From JABDBL01 sp963845445 (GTDB taxonomy: Bacteria > Cyanobacteriota > Vampirovibrionia > Obscuribacterales > Obscuribacteraceae): a DNA stretch of 64,000 nucleotides. A program made the translations under genes and the position numbers. Each line of letters opens with the position of its first letter. Position 1 is the first letter of the stretch. Shown in pieces: positions 42,453-52,600 of this stretch. The stretch is taken from contig CAWJSE010000002.1 of NCBI GenBank assembly GCA_963845445.1, positions 3,100,001-3,164,000 of the forward strand, written 5' to 3'. The notes beneath the pieces were generated by a model that saw nothing but the letters and a program-made list of their open reading frames with translations, ran no database searches and had not been told where the DNA came from.

Positions 42453-45082
42453 CTAGCTTGGTTCAAATAAACTTAGTTGCTGCACACCGTCAAAAGAAAC
42501 AATATTGATTTTTGGTCCATCAACTATTTTAGCCGCTGCGCTTTTGCGTTCCATCTCTTTCATTAGATTTTCTGCTCTCAGAACTATACTTGTTGGTAAT
42601 CCCGACATCTTTGCTACTTGTATACCGAAACTTCGACTGGCACCACCTGGGACAACCGTCCGTATGAAGTGTACATGTCCGTCCAGCTCCTTCACAAGCA
42701 CCTGAAAATTTTTAATCTGGGGAAAGAATTTCGTCAGCGCATTGAGCTCGTGATAGTGGGTGGCAAAAATAGTTCGGGCCCGAATCTGGCTAGCTAAATA
42801 CTCAGCTACTGACCAGGCAATTGCTACGCCATCGTAAGTACTGGTGCCTCGACCTACTTCGTCAAACAATATTAGCGAGCGCTTTGTAGCCGAAAGACAA
42901 CATTGTGTTACTTCACTCATCTCAACCATAAAAGTGGATTGACCTTGGGTAAGATCGTCCACTGCTCCGATACGTGTAAATATGCGATCGACCAAGCCAA
43001 TATGGGCCTCGCCTGCTGGTACGAAAGAACCCATTTGAGCCAGTATAACAATTTCGGCCACTTGTCTTAAATAACTGGATTTTCCAGACATATTAGGACC
43101 AGTAAGGATGATCATTTGCCTGCTATCACTACTGCCTTCTAAGGAAACGTCGTTAGCAACATATTGTCCGGCTGGCAAAATTTGCTCTAATACCGGATGC
43201 CTACCGGCAGTAATTGATAAAGAAAGTGACTGATCAACCTGCGGTCTAACATATTGTTTGCTCAGTGCGACCTGAGTAAGAGAGAAAAGAGCGTCAAGCG
43301 AGGCTAGGTGTTGAGCTAGATCGTAAAGAGCTGAGGCATATTGAGCACATTGAATGCGCAAATCGATGAATAGTTTGTATTCAAGTTCTGATTGGTGCTT
43401 TTCGGCATTTAATATTTTGGCTTCATATTCTTTTAACTTGGGTGTTATATAGCGCTCAGCATTGGTCAGAGTTTGCTTGCGAATATAATGTGTAGGCACT
43501 GATTCACGATTGGCATTAGTGATTTCGATAAAATAACCGAAAGTACGATTAAAACTAACCTTCAGATTACGAATACCGCTGGCAGCAATTTCATCTTGTT
43601 GAAACTTGTTTATCCAGGACTTACCACCATCTAATAAAATTCTTATTTCGTCTAATTCGGCGTTAAAACCCAAACAAAATATATTACCTTCGCTAATTTC
43701 GCGCGATGCCTGCTCGTCAATAGCTTGAGAAATCAGGTTTGCTAAATCGAGTAAAGGTGGTGGTACTTCGCCTAAAACTGCTAAAAATGAACTTTCGCAA
43801 TTGCTCAATATTTTAGCTAATTCAGGTAATTTCTTGATGGATTCACCGATTGCTAATAAATTGCGTGGTGAGCCTGTGCAGCTTTTAAGTTTTACCGCTA
43901 AACGTTCCAAATCTGCCAAATTGGTTAAAGTTTTTTCCAAGCAATTACGGATAATCGGCGCAGCGATTAATTCTGTTATAGCGTCGTGTCTTGCCTTGAT
44001 GTCGGCGACATTCAAAAGCGGCTTAAGAAGCCATTTTCTAAGTAGGCGTCCGCCCATGGCGGTCTTTGTCTCGTCAATACGCCAAAGTAGACTACCTTCG
44101 AAATTGCGATCGCGCATAGTTTCGGTAAGTTCCAGATTCTTACGCGTATTATTGTCTAAAACTAATTGATCGTTAGCATAATACGTAGCTATGCCTTTAA
44201 AATGGGGTATCTCATTCCCCTGGGTGCGCTCAAGATATTCGAGAATGATGCCTGCTGCCTGCACCGCCAAAGACATATTCTCGCAGCCAAAACCTTCCAA
44301 AGTACTTACGCCGAAAAATTGTTTAATTCTTCTTTGACAAGATTCGTATTGAAATAAATTATCTGCTCGCCCGGTTAAACGATAAGATTCTTTTACATTC
44401 AGGGGAGCATCAAGTATTTCGGATGCTATTTCATCGCTGGCGTTTAATTTTGCAAAACGCCTTGCTACCAATATTTCAGTGGGGGATAGTCGTCCTAGTT
44501 CCAACAATAAATCGTCTTCATTCAACTCACTAACAAAAAACTCAGCGCAAGAAGCCTCGACGTATGCCAGACCCCAAGTTTTGCCGTTCCCTTTATCATT
44601 TTTCTCATTATGAACAATGCAAGCTAAATAATTGCTTGCTCTTTTGGGCAGCAAATGTGACTCCAGCACCGTACCTGGTGTCAATATTCGGGTTACCCGC
44701 CTTTCTACCGGTCCCTTTTCCGCTCCAACCACCCCTACTTGTTCGCAGATTGCTACCGAAAGCCCTTTGGCTAGTAGCTTGGCTAAATAGAGCTCGACCG
44801 ATCGCACAGGCACGCCAGCCATCGGCACTCTGCCGTTAGGATAGCTGGCTTCCGGTCTTGCAGTAAGAGTAATGTCTAATAGTCGAGCCGCATTAACCGC
44901 ATCGTCTTCGAACAATTCATAAAATTCGCCCATTCTAAAAAGAGCAACGAATCTGGATGTTGTCCTTTTACTTCCTTGTACTGGCTCATCAAAGGCGTAA
45001 GAGTAATAACAGTGGCGTGATGCAAAGAGGAATCTTCGCTCCCTATCGTTTTTTGTTTTTTGTTTAGGACCTGTTCTTTCAT
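42453..45082 (-). pseudogene. mutS: DNA mismatch repair protein MutS, frameshifted near the N-terminus
   Basis: The main frame holds RMGEFYELFEDDAVNAARLL and the rest of MutS up to the Walker A (LTGPNMSGKSSYLRQ), Walker B-type FDEVGRGTSTYDGVAI and the C-terminal HTH. The conserved start TPLMSQYKEVKGQHPDSLLF lies in another frame that begins at ATG 45082. Adding one T to the five-T run (minus strand; 44937-44941) restores LLFFRMGEF and gives 876 residues. MutS recognises mismatches. If real, the lesion would remove the mismatch-recognition start. The downstream frame is also open back to TTG 45095, so a MutS with about 55 altered N-terminal residues could still be made. Confidence 0.85.
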
Positions 45083-45324
45083 AATAGGCTGTCAATAAAG
45101 CAATATATGATAATTTTAGTGGTTCAGATGCATATAGCCTGCAAGTTTATCTGGCTTTGTTCATCATATTACAGTTACCTTGCTAAGTTAATCGAGATTA
45201 TGAGCATGAGGTTCTGGTAATATTTGCATTTGTTGAGTTGTTTTCAAAAAAATCCGAGCAGTTAATTGCGCCCTGGAGATATCCAAAAGATACAGCCGGG
45301 TATGAATAAATAAACGGTAAGTTA

Positions 45325-45961
45325 ATGAAAAAGACAAAGTTTAGATATATAAGCATTATTGTGGGTCTGAGCATTTTGCTCGGCATGTCCTTTTCGTTTT
45401 TTACTCAATACATAAATGCAGAAGAGGTCGCTCCAGATCAAATAAACACAAAAGTAGTCCACCCGGCAGACCAAGAAGCGCTAAAAAAGACGCCGGAAGA
45501 ACAAAAGGTCACCGACGCTCAAATTGAGAACTCAATCGCAGTAACAAGCGAGCAATTAGCCAACAAGCCAGAAGATTATTTAAATAAAAATGTGAAGTTT
45601 ACAGCGCCTTTTTTTTGCTTTTAGTAATTTGGCTCTAGATTATAAACCAGCCTTTCGTTCTTCTCGTACCTATCTTTCCTTTTTAATTTTACGGGCTAAT
45701 GGGCATACACCATTCTCAGAAATTAAATTGGCCATGCTCATTCCTAAAGAAAAGGATCCGCAAACGAAAATGCTTGGAACACTTAAAGAAGGCGACATAG
45801 TAGAAATTACTGGACATGTTTTTGCTAGTTCGCTAGACGAGCCCTGGCTAGACGTATTGCGGCTTAAGAAAATAGCTAGTGCAAAAAAAGCAGATGGTTC
45901 TGACGACAAAGCAGCAGATGAGAAAGATTCATCAGCTGAGGACCAGCCGTCCGACAAATAA
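45325..45961 (+). pseudogene. Membrane-anchored or secreted protein, frameshifted in a T8 run
   Basis: Frame one (45325-45624) starts with a signal/anchor segment (YISIIVGLSILLGMSFSFFT) and a charged linker, then YLNKNVKFTAPFF and stops. The next frame continues FSNLALDYKPAFRSSRTYLS, then EGDIVEITGHVFASSLDEPW and a disordered acidic Lys/Asp/Ser tail. Removing one T from the run at 45609-45616 gives one 211-residue protein. The strand-rich middle could be an OB-like fold (KNVKF...GDIVEITG), but I cannot name the family. It lies before the roadblock gene on the same strand. Confidence 0.6.
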
Positions 45962-45984
45962 TTAAAAAAAGAGGAAATATTGAT

Positions 45985-46365
45985 TTGAGCAATGAAGTTG
46001 TTGATAAAGCACAAGCAATATTAATGGCCATGAACGGGCAACACGGTATTCTGGGTTGCTTGCTCATAGCGTCCGATGGGGGTTTAGTTGCGTCTTCACT
46101 ACCAGCCGAAATAGACACCGCTATGATTGCAGCCTTGTGCAGCACACTCTTTGCTAACAACAGTATTTCTATTAGACGGATGAATCGTGGCGACTTAGCG
46201 CAAATGACCTTGGTTACCGAGCGCGGTATTTTGCATTTTTATCAGGTAGCTAATGCTGTTTTAGTAGTGCTGACAGCTCGCGGACACAAAGTTAGTTTGG
46301 AAGGATTGCTGCGTTTGGTTGAAGATCAAGGACGAGCCTTGAGTCTTTTAGTGCAGTCAGCCTGA
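45985..46365 (+). CDS. Roadblock/LC7 domain protein (MglB-like)
   Basis: The 126-residue protein starts at TTG 45985 after AGAGGA. It has the Roadblock/LC7 pattern: a first helix (VDKAQAILMAMNGQHGILGC), the central strand LLIASDGGLVAS, helix AALCSTLFANNSISIRRM, and strands AQMTLVTERGILHFYQVANA and VLVVLTARG. Such proteins regulate small GTPases (MglA-type) in polarity and motility. No MglA gene is in view. It converges with the DUF4388 gene only 2 bases away; both families often occur with gliding and pilus regulation. Confidence 0.85.
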   Translation: MSNEVVDKAQAILMAMNGQHGILGCLLIASDGGLVASSLPAEIDTAMIAALCSTLFANNSISIRRMNRGDLAQMTLVTERGILHFYQVANAVLVVLTARGHKVSLEGLLRLVEDQGRALSLLVQSA

Positions 46366-46367
46366 TC

Positions 46368-47906
46368 TCATTTTTTATAGAGTCGCGATTGAGCAAGCGA
46401 TATAATCAAATCAAGATTATTACCATCGTCTGGTAAGGCGGCGTGCCCGATGGCGAAATCGATAATCTGGTCCACACCGATGTCTCGCAAGCTTGTTACT
46501 CGCAATACTTCTGAGAGCCTGTCGACAAAATTGCCAGCTGATTGTTTGTCTGTCTCCGGTAGGAGCAACGCATAATCAAAAGTTTGATAATGAGCCAAAA
46601 TGTCGATTTGTCTTTTGATACGATGGACTGTTTTACCCAAATCTTTAACGGCTGTCAACGGTAATGGGGTTAACTTAATACTCTCAGAATTTGAATTTTC
46701 GGTTTTTTGCAATATACCAATTTTTAGAACCACAATTGAGAAAGGGCGCTTGAAACGCTCAAATCGAACATATTCGCGATCAAGAAAGAATAGAAAAGCA
46801 GGAAATGAGTAAAGTCCAGTTTCCGGCATGGTAAGTAATTTCTCTACCATCTGTATCTGTCCCCACTCTACCTTACTGCCTTTGTAAGTAGACTCAAATT
46901 TAGAAGATGCTTCAGCAGGGTGGCGGAACTCGATTAAACCGCAATTAACCAAGTTGAATAGTATTGGCACCCACTGCACTTGAGATAATTGCTGGCTGCG
47001 TAGGATTTCGAATAAAGTGCTTCTATTGTCTATCGAAACATAGAACTTCTTTTGACCGGCGCGATCAATACCTGTGCCGGCAGCTAATAGTTTGTCAAAT
47101 TCCTCTTCAGTAATTGAGGCATGTACTCGCGCTACGAGGGCATCGAAGCTCAAACCTTTGCTATTCAGAGATTTGAATTGATCAGAGAATTGGGCCCCTT
47201 CAATAAGTAAACGGTCAAGCGGTTTATTTATTGTTTTTAGGTCCGTTTTTGGTTCGGGGAAAAAGCAAAATTTTCCTTCCTCCCAGCCTACCAATTGCAT
47301 TATAGCGGCATCCCCCTCTGCATTTTCAAGACGACAATGTACTGCTATGCCGTCATTAAAGAACACTTGGGCAGGGCCACTGCGTGACTGTATTTGTAAA
47401 CGTCCAGTCAATTTGCTCATGCTAACCGTTTGCAGGAGGGTGGGCACTTGCAATTTACGTAAATCGCCTTCTATGCTCCGAACGAATGTGCTGTGCTGTG
47501 CCTCTTCTACGGTTTGAGCATTAACTATTTCGTTAGGAACTATCGTATTGTCGGTTGCCAGGGTCCGATTTTGTAAATCCCAGCCAGGGAATAAGGCGCA
47601 AATGCGGCCGTGTATATCTTCCCAATCATTACCATTAACTGTCCACTCTAATGCAGATTGCTCCCCTTCCCCACGGTATAAATTCCACTGACAATTGCCT
47701 TTGAGGCGATCTTTCATCGCCACCAGGTTATAGTATTCAGGGGGAGCCCCAAAAGGTAGCTCTATGTGGCGAAAGTGGTTAGATTCGACGTCTTGCAGAA
47801 TCTCCTTAAGTTGCCTTTTACTGGGTAAATCGACCTGTTTGGGCAATCGTTTCGGCTGCCGGCCGGAGAGCTTCTTGCCTAAGGTTGTATTTAACTTTGA
47901 ATCCAT
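46368..47906 (-). CDS. DUF4388 (PATAN-like) protein with degenerate GGDEF-type C-terminal domain
   Basis: The 512-residue protein has a DUF4388 domain at about 125-215 (LRKLQVPTLLQTVSMSKLTG, then RLQIQSRSGPAQVFFNDGIA and GWEEGKFCFFPEP), as in cyanobacterial PatA-type regulators. The C-terminal part (about 360-512) follows a GGDEF outline: FFLDREYVRFERFKRPFSIV, IKRQIDILAHYQTFDYALLL, then DFAIGHAALPDDGNNLDLII. But the GG(D/E)EF signature is replaced by YQTFDYALLLP, so it should not make cyclic di-GMP. It probably works as a protein- or nucleotide-binding module. Possible link to the Tad genes downstream. Confidence 0.8.
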   Translation of the reverse strand: MDSKLNTTLGKKLSGRQPKRLPKQVDLPSKRQLKEILQDVESNHFRHIELPFGAPPEYYNLVAMKDRLKGNCQWNLYRGEGEQSALEWTVNGNDWEDIHGRICALFPGWDLQNRTLATDNTIVPNEIVNAQTVEEAQHSTFVRSIEGDLRKLQVPTLLQTVSMSKLTGRLQIQSRSGPAQVFFNDGIAVHCRLENAEGDAAIMQLVGWEEGKFCFFPEPKTDLKTINKPLDRLLIEGAQFSDQFKSLNSKGLSFDALVARVHASITEEEFDKLLAAGTGIDRAGQKKFYVSIDNRSTLFEILRSQQLSQVQWVPILFNLVNCGLIEFRHPAEASSKFESTYKGSKVEWGQIQMVEKLLTMPETGLYSFPAFLFFLDREYVRFERFKRPFSIVVLKIGILQKTENSNSESIKLTPLPLTAVKDLGKTVHRIKRQIDILAHYQTFDYALLLPETDKQSAGNFVDRLSEVLRVTSLRDIGVDQIIDFAIGHAALPDDGNNLDLIISLAQSRLYKK

Positions 47907-48696
47907 AATTCGTGGATTTCCTTTGCTTTTATAACCAGCCCCAAGTCCAATCTACCCAAATGTTCATAAGATTATGCTTAAATTTCGCTTCTTCTTTAGT
48001 CTGGTTCTCTTAAAAAATAGTAATAGATTGCCGCCCAATGCTGATAATTGGCTTGTGGCACCAATAGTAGTATCATAATTTGCGTCAGACTTTTTGCTTC
48101 CTGTCAGTAAATTTTGGTAATCTACAGTGGTTCACATTTACGTGATGACACCGCTGGTAGTGCAGTTCTGCGCGTCCCTATTCTATTGTTTGTGCAATTG
48201 TGCCATGGCGCATCACCAGGACACGGAGAATTTTTCTCCTGGCGATTCGGCAAAGATGTCTTGCAATTTTAAATATAATGAGCGGCTTGTGAGGAAATTG
48301 TGAGCAAATTGTGAGCAAATTGTGAGACGAGGTAAATGAACTTCCTATGTTCAGCTACGCGATGTTTACCGGGTTTTAGTCTGTTCACGCACTGTCATTT
48401 TGTCTTAATTTTAAAGATCTGTCAGCCAAATTTAATTACCATGAGATTTATGTGAATAAGGGCAGAAGACCCATTGTAAAGCTAATTCTTCGCATCTGAT
48501 ACTTGCTAATGCAAAAAAATATGCTGTGCCAAAAACTGTTTGTCCGTTATTAGAGCATTGCTTTGGGAATAATACTGACAACCGGATGTGGTGTAATTTT
48601 TTAACGTCCTATACCTCTGGAAAGAAGTAAGATTAGGTTAAAATTTATCAGTACTAGTGAGTTTTTTTATCCGCTAAGTAAACGCTCGGAGACAAA
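47907..48696 (+). other. Long noncoding stretch before the Tad cluster
   Basis: It contains a hairpin GGAGAA/TTCTCC (about 48225-48239) extended by CCAGG/CCTGG, and three tandem AAATTGTGAGC units (48295-48327). A ribosome site GGAG lies 5 bases before ATG 48697. No gene found. It could hold an unknown regulatory RNA. Confidence 0.4.
48295..48327. repeat. Three 11-bp tandem repeats
   Basis: AAATTGTGAGC occurs at 48295-48305 and 48306-48316, and AAATTGTGAGA at 48317-48327. Confidence 0.9.
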
Positions 48697-51036
48697 ATGA
48701 ATCTATTGAAAAACAAAGCGAAGCGCAGAAAGGCACAAATGGTCTCCGTGATGAACTTGGGCATAGCTTTCGTTATTGTCGTAGTTGTGGGTGTTTTTTC
48801 TTTCGAACTCACCCGCTATCTATTAGCGCGTGATGAGCTAAGAACAAATGTGGAGGTTGCCGCTCTTAGTTGTCAAACAACGCTAGCTTCCTCAGGCGAT
48901 CCTACCTTTCCAGATTATCAAACCGCTGCAGAAAAAACTGCTTTGCAGTTATTCCAACAAAATAGTATTTTGGGTGTCCCAATGAGTCAAGCGATCTTAG
49001 CTTCTCCTGGGAGCGGCACTGTAGACCTAGGTCCAGGGCAATCGGCAATATCATTCCAATTCCTCGATCCTCTTACTAGACAGCCAGTAAATGCTAGCGG
49101 TGCAGGCGTATTTGGTGGGCCTATCGATCCATCTTTAGCAGGAACTTTGGTACAGGCAACTGGGTCCTATTGTTATTCACCGCTATTAGGACAGTTTCTC
49201 AATCTAGCCAATGCGCAGTTTGTGTTTTCTGTTTCTGCTTTAGCAGGCATACCAAAAATCGATTTAATGGTGCTTTTGGACATTTCTGGCAATATGGATG
49301 ATGATACTTCTGTTACTTATTACCAGCGCTATGAAGGTCCTAGCGGCATCAACTATATGATACCTAACAGTCCTACCGGCCCGGGTGGTATAGCAGTAGG
49401 ATTAAACACTACAGTCTGGTGCAATAACACTAGACCTCCCAATATTCTTCCACCTTGTGAATTAGAGCTGTCCGGTGGTTGCCTTCAGTACGTTAACAAT
49501 CCAACCGTAAATCCTTCTAATGGACTGGATGACGGTGGCTCCGGTTGGCCTCCAGCACCCTACTGCCCAAGCGGCAGTACTAACAACGCAAGTTGGATGA
49601 TTCCCGTTGATAACAGCAGGCAAATTGCCAGTGGGCACGTCTATCGTGGGCATATTAAAAAGTTGAAAAAGGTTAGAAGCAGCGGCAATACAGCGACTCA
49701 CATTGGCGTAAATACAGTCAATCAAAAGCGTGAGATCGCAATGAGCACAAATGATCCAGGGCTTGTAGATATTTGCCAAAAAATTAGTGGAATACCGGCA
49801 ACGAAACTTGCTGTTAACAAAACCATGATTAGTCAATTGGATGACAAATTTAGCAATGTTTCCTTCAAACCCAATTTCTCTATTTACGATACCGGCAATA
49901 CGTTCACTGGCACTACCGCTGGCGTAACCACCAACAATTGTACCTGGACCATTAATCCATTCTGGGAAAACCCAGTATTGCCAACCAATAATTACCAATA
50001 TAATGGTATGACATATTGCCAATATTCGCATTGTCCTGGCGCGCTGGCTAGCACTAATACCGTAATTCCCACCATTGCTGCTTACGCAGGCTGTACTCCA
50101 ACAGGATGGGGTCCGGCAGCACCACAAGTTTTCTCTGGTATTATAGCCAATGGTGTCATAGGTGATTATAGTACGAATAATCCAGCTATTGCTCTCAATA
50201 ACGCTGCCACAGCCATCGAAGCCTCTTTGGGTAATTTAGAATCACCTACTATTGCTGCACAAGCAGGCGTAGATACTGGTGCTCTTGGAGTTACTCCACA
50301 GGCGGGTTTCTATGCTTTTTATTACTTAGCGGCACGCCAATACTTAGAACCAATGATGGCAATTTTTAATTCTCTGGTCGGATTTATTAATGAGATGTCC
50401 ATAATTGCAGATATTCATTATGGCTTCATCGCTTTTAACGACAACATTGGCGCAGGAGCTGGCTCACTGAGCGCACCAATCAATAATCTTTCTTCTCTCT
50501 ACAATTTCACCACTCCCAATGTGAATGGCGGTTTATCAATTAGCAACACTTATCCCTTACCACTAATTCCCTTAAACCCGACCACCAATGCCGGAGCCTC
50601 TAACCAGGTAAATATTATTAACATTATACCGACCTTGTCTGTGTGGGGAGATAGGAATGTTACTCAGGCTTTGACAGCAGCGGCGAGCCAATTTCAGACT
50701 AATGGCAGACCTGGAGCAAATCAAGCCATTCTTCTTATAACCTCTGGACCACCGAGTGGAAGCGATAGCAGTGCTGCTGCCACTGCTGAGGCTGCTACTA
50801 TCGGAGCGGCAGGCGTACCCATATATGTAATATGTTGCTCTTTGGGGACAAGCAATGGGGTTACTGATGATGCTGCCTACACCGATGCTAATACCAGTGG
50901 TATAGCAGGAGCTTCAGGGCATGGCGCCAAATATTACCATTTATACTTTGTTGATCCAACCACTACCTCAAACAGTTTAGTTACTATATTTGGCAATATG
51001 GCCAGACGTTTAGTAAGCTTGATGCCGAGCAGTTAA
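48697..51036 (+). CDS. TadG-like pilus protein with von Willebrand A-like domain
   Basis: The 779-residue protein begins with a TadE/TadG-type N-terminus: a basic start, then MNLGIAFVIVVVVGVFSFEL as the membrane helix, then RDELRTNVEVAALSCQTTLA. A vWA-like domain from about 188 (KIDLMVLLDISGNMDDDTSV) has DISGN in place of the metal-binding DxSxS motif and is split by long Gly/Asn-rich insertions. The C-terminal part has the later vWA strands (NQAILLITSGPPSGSDSSAA; GVPIYVICCSLGTSNGV). Likely a surface or pilus-associated protein of a Tad system. GGAG lies 5 bases before the start. Secretion ATPase (TadA) and TadB/C are not in view. Confidence 0.78.
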   Translation: MNLLKNKAKRRKAQMVSVMNLGIAFVIVVVVGVFSFELTRYLLARDELRTNVEVAALSCQTTLASSGDPTFPDYQTAAEKTALQLFQQNSILGVPMSQAILASPGSGTVDLGPGQSAISFQFLDPLTRQPVNASGAGVFGGPIDPSLAGTLVQATGSYCYSPLLGQFLNLANAQFVFSVSALAGIPKIDLMVLLDISGNMDDDTSVTYYQRYEGPSGINYMIPNSPTGPGGIAVGLNTTVWCNNTRPPNILPPCELELSGGCLQYVNNPTVNPSNGLDDGGSGWPPAPYCPSGSTNNASWMIPVDNSRQIASGHVYRGHIKKLKKVRSSGNTATHIGVNTVNQKREIAMSTNDPGLVDICQKISGIPATKLAVNKTMISQLDDKFSNVSFKPNFSIYDTGNTFTGTTAGVTTNNCTWTINPFWENPVLPTNNYQYNGMTYCQYSHCPGALASTNTVIPTIAAYAGCTPTGWGPAAPQVFSGIIANGVIGDYSTNNPAIALNNAATAIEASLGNLESPTIAAQAGVDTGALGVTPQAGFYAFYYLAARQYLEPMMAIFNSLVGFINEMSIIADIHYGFIAFNDNIGAGAGSLSAPINNLSSLYNFTTPNVNGGLSISNTYPLPLIPLNPTTNAGASNQVNIINIIPTLSVWGDRNVTQALTAAASQFQTNGRPGANQAILLITSGPPSGSDSSAAATAEAATIGAAGVPIYVICCSLGTSNGVTDDAAYTDANTSGIAGASGHGAKYYHLYFVDPTTTSNSLVTIFGNMARRLVSLMPSS

Positions 51037-51055
51037 TTGCTAACTATACACTAAG

Positions 51056-51676
51056 TTGAAATCAATAAATTTATTGGCGAGTTTAAGAGCAATAGCAAAA
51101 TCGAATCAGTGGCAATTTCTTAGTTTTTTAGCGATTAATTGTTTTATTGTATTGTACTTTTCTCTATGTGTCCCTTGGCTCTATTGCATAAATCTTGAAG
51201 ACCTTAATCAACAAAGTGCTCTCAGTACTAGCTTAATTAAGAAATTGGCACCGATAACTGGGCTAACTGGCTTAGAACAGAATTGGGCCTTTTTTAGCCC
51301 GAAGGTAAGAATTGATAATCATTATAATCTGGCTGTGGTAGCGCTTCAGAATGGCTTTTTGAAGCTCTGTGAATTGCCACGGATGGAGAAACTAAATATA
51401 TTGGAGAAATCACAACGAGAGAAGTTTCGTAAATTATTCGATGATAATTTTCCCTACCATGAGACCGGGTATATAGTTCCTGTTTTTTCTCGCTTTTTGG
51501 CCCGCGCCAATTATAGTCAATATAATCCACCCAGCAGGATCTATTATTTTCTGATATCAGATCCCCTTAAGCCACCCGCTTCCTTCTCCGCCAAAATATC
51601 GCCTCAAGAGAGCGATCTGCAGCCTGCTATAGTGAATTACTTTGTGTATGGTATTAGCCACGATGACTTCAAATAA
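51056..51676 (+). CDS. Membrane-anchored companion of the HTTM protein
   Basis: The 206-residue protein has one membrane segment near the start (FLSFLAINCFIVLYFSLCVP) and an outside part with EQNWAFFSPKVRIDNHYNLA, then RKLFDDNFPYHETGYIVPVF. The W-x-F-F-S-P motif is typical of proteins encoded next to HTTM (horizontally transferred transmembrane) proteins in bacteria. Its end overlaps the HTTM gene start by 14 bases. TTG 51056 lacks a clear ribosome site. Function unknown. Confidence 0.65.
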   Translation: MKSINLLASLRAIAKSNQWQFLSFLAINCFIVLYFSLCVPWLYCINLEDLNQQSALSTSLIKKLAPITGLTGLEQNWAFFSPKVRIDNHYNLAVVALQNGFLKLCELPRMEKLNILEKSQREKFRKLFDDNFPYHETGYIVPVFSRFLARANYSQYNPPSRIYYFLISDPLKPPASFSAKISPQESDLQPAIVNYFVYGISHDDFK

Positions 51677-52589
51677 CGCCTTCTGGAAAGTCTTTGATAA
51701 ATTGCGAGGCGCCTGGTTTACATTTTGGTTTAAGGAACAGAGTCCACTGCCGCTAGCCATTTTTCGCATCATATTTGGTTTGTTTCTTTTTCAACTTAGC
51801 CTTTTTGAATTAGCACCCAATTTTTTTCTTTTGTTTGGTGTAAAAGGTATGTTTGATGCTCCCTCTATTGTGAACTATTGGTCGCACAAAGCGCCTGTTT
51901 TCAATGTTTTTTCTCTTCTGCCGCCAGATGATAATTTCCGTGTTGGATTTTTTTTCGTCTTCTTGCTCTTTGCTTTTTTCTTAACAATCGGGCTTTTCAC
52001 TCGCTTCAGCGCCATCATTGTTTATCTCGGGCTGCTAAGTTTTAATAGACAGTGTCCTTGGGCGCTCGATGGTGGCGATGACCTCATGCGCATTATGGCT
52101 TTTCTTCTGATATTTAGTCCTGCTGGCGAGGAATTATCTATAGACCGAATAATAAAGGCGCGAATACTAGGAATGGCAGCCAAAGATATGCCGCCAAGTT
52201 TGGTATCGCCCTGGATCCAGCGTATAATGCAAATTCAGCTCAGTTTGCTCTACTTGTTTGCCTTTTTGCCTAAAATAGTTGGCGAACAGTGGCAGTCGGG
52301 TACAGCGGTCTATTATGCTCTACAGCTGACTGACTGTGCCAAGTTTAGTATGCCAAAAATGCTGACACAATTTCCATTTTACATAATTCTCACTTACTGC
52401 ACTCTTCTGGTTGAATTTTCCATGGCCACTTTGATCTGGATCAAACCGCTACGCTATTGGATCTTGCTATCCGCTATTTTGCTGCATTTGGGCATTGATT
52501 GGGCAATGAACTTGCCTTGCTTCGAATTGTTTTTGATCAGCACATATTTAGTGTTTGTAGATCCAGATGACCTGAAAAAGTTTTTGTAG
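51663..52589 (+). CDS. HTTM domain membrane protein (gamma-carboxylase-like)
   Basis: ATG 51663 is preferred to TTG/ATG 51642 since it directly overlaps the companion end. The 308-residue multi-span protein has HTTM features: PLPLAIFRIIFGLFLFQLSL (the R-I-x-x-G helix 1), WALDGGDDLMRIMAFLLIFS and QIQLSLLYLFAFLPKIVGEQ with a W...G..Y pattern. The family includes the membrane part of vitamin K-dependent gamma-carboxylase but lacks its catalytic Lys domain. The presence inside the Tad cluster suggests a modification or quinone/redox role, which remains inference. Confidence 0.82.
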   Translation: MTSNNAFWKVFDKLRGAWFTFWFKEQSPLPLAIFRIIFGLFLFQLSLFELAPNFFLLFGVKGMFDAPSIVNYWSHKAPVFNVFSLLPPDDNFRVGFFFVFLLFAFFLTIGLFTRFSAIIVYLGLLSFNRQCPWALDGGDDLMRIMAFLLIFSPAGEELSIDRIIKARILGMAAKDMPPSLVSPWIQRIMQIQLSLLYLFAFLPKIVGEQWQSGTAVYYALQLTDCAKFSMPKMLTQFPFYIILTYCTLLVEFSMATLIWIKPLRYWILLSAILLHLGIDWAMNLPCFELFLISTYLVFVDPDDLKKFL

Positions 52590-52600
52590 TATTCAAGTCT

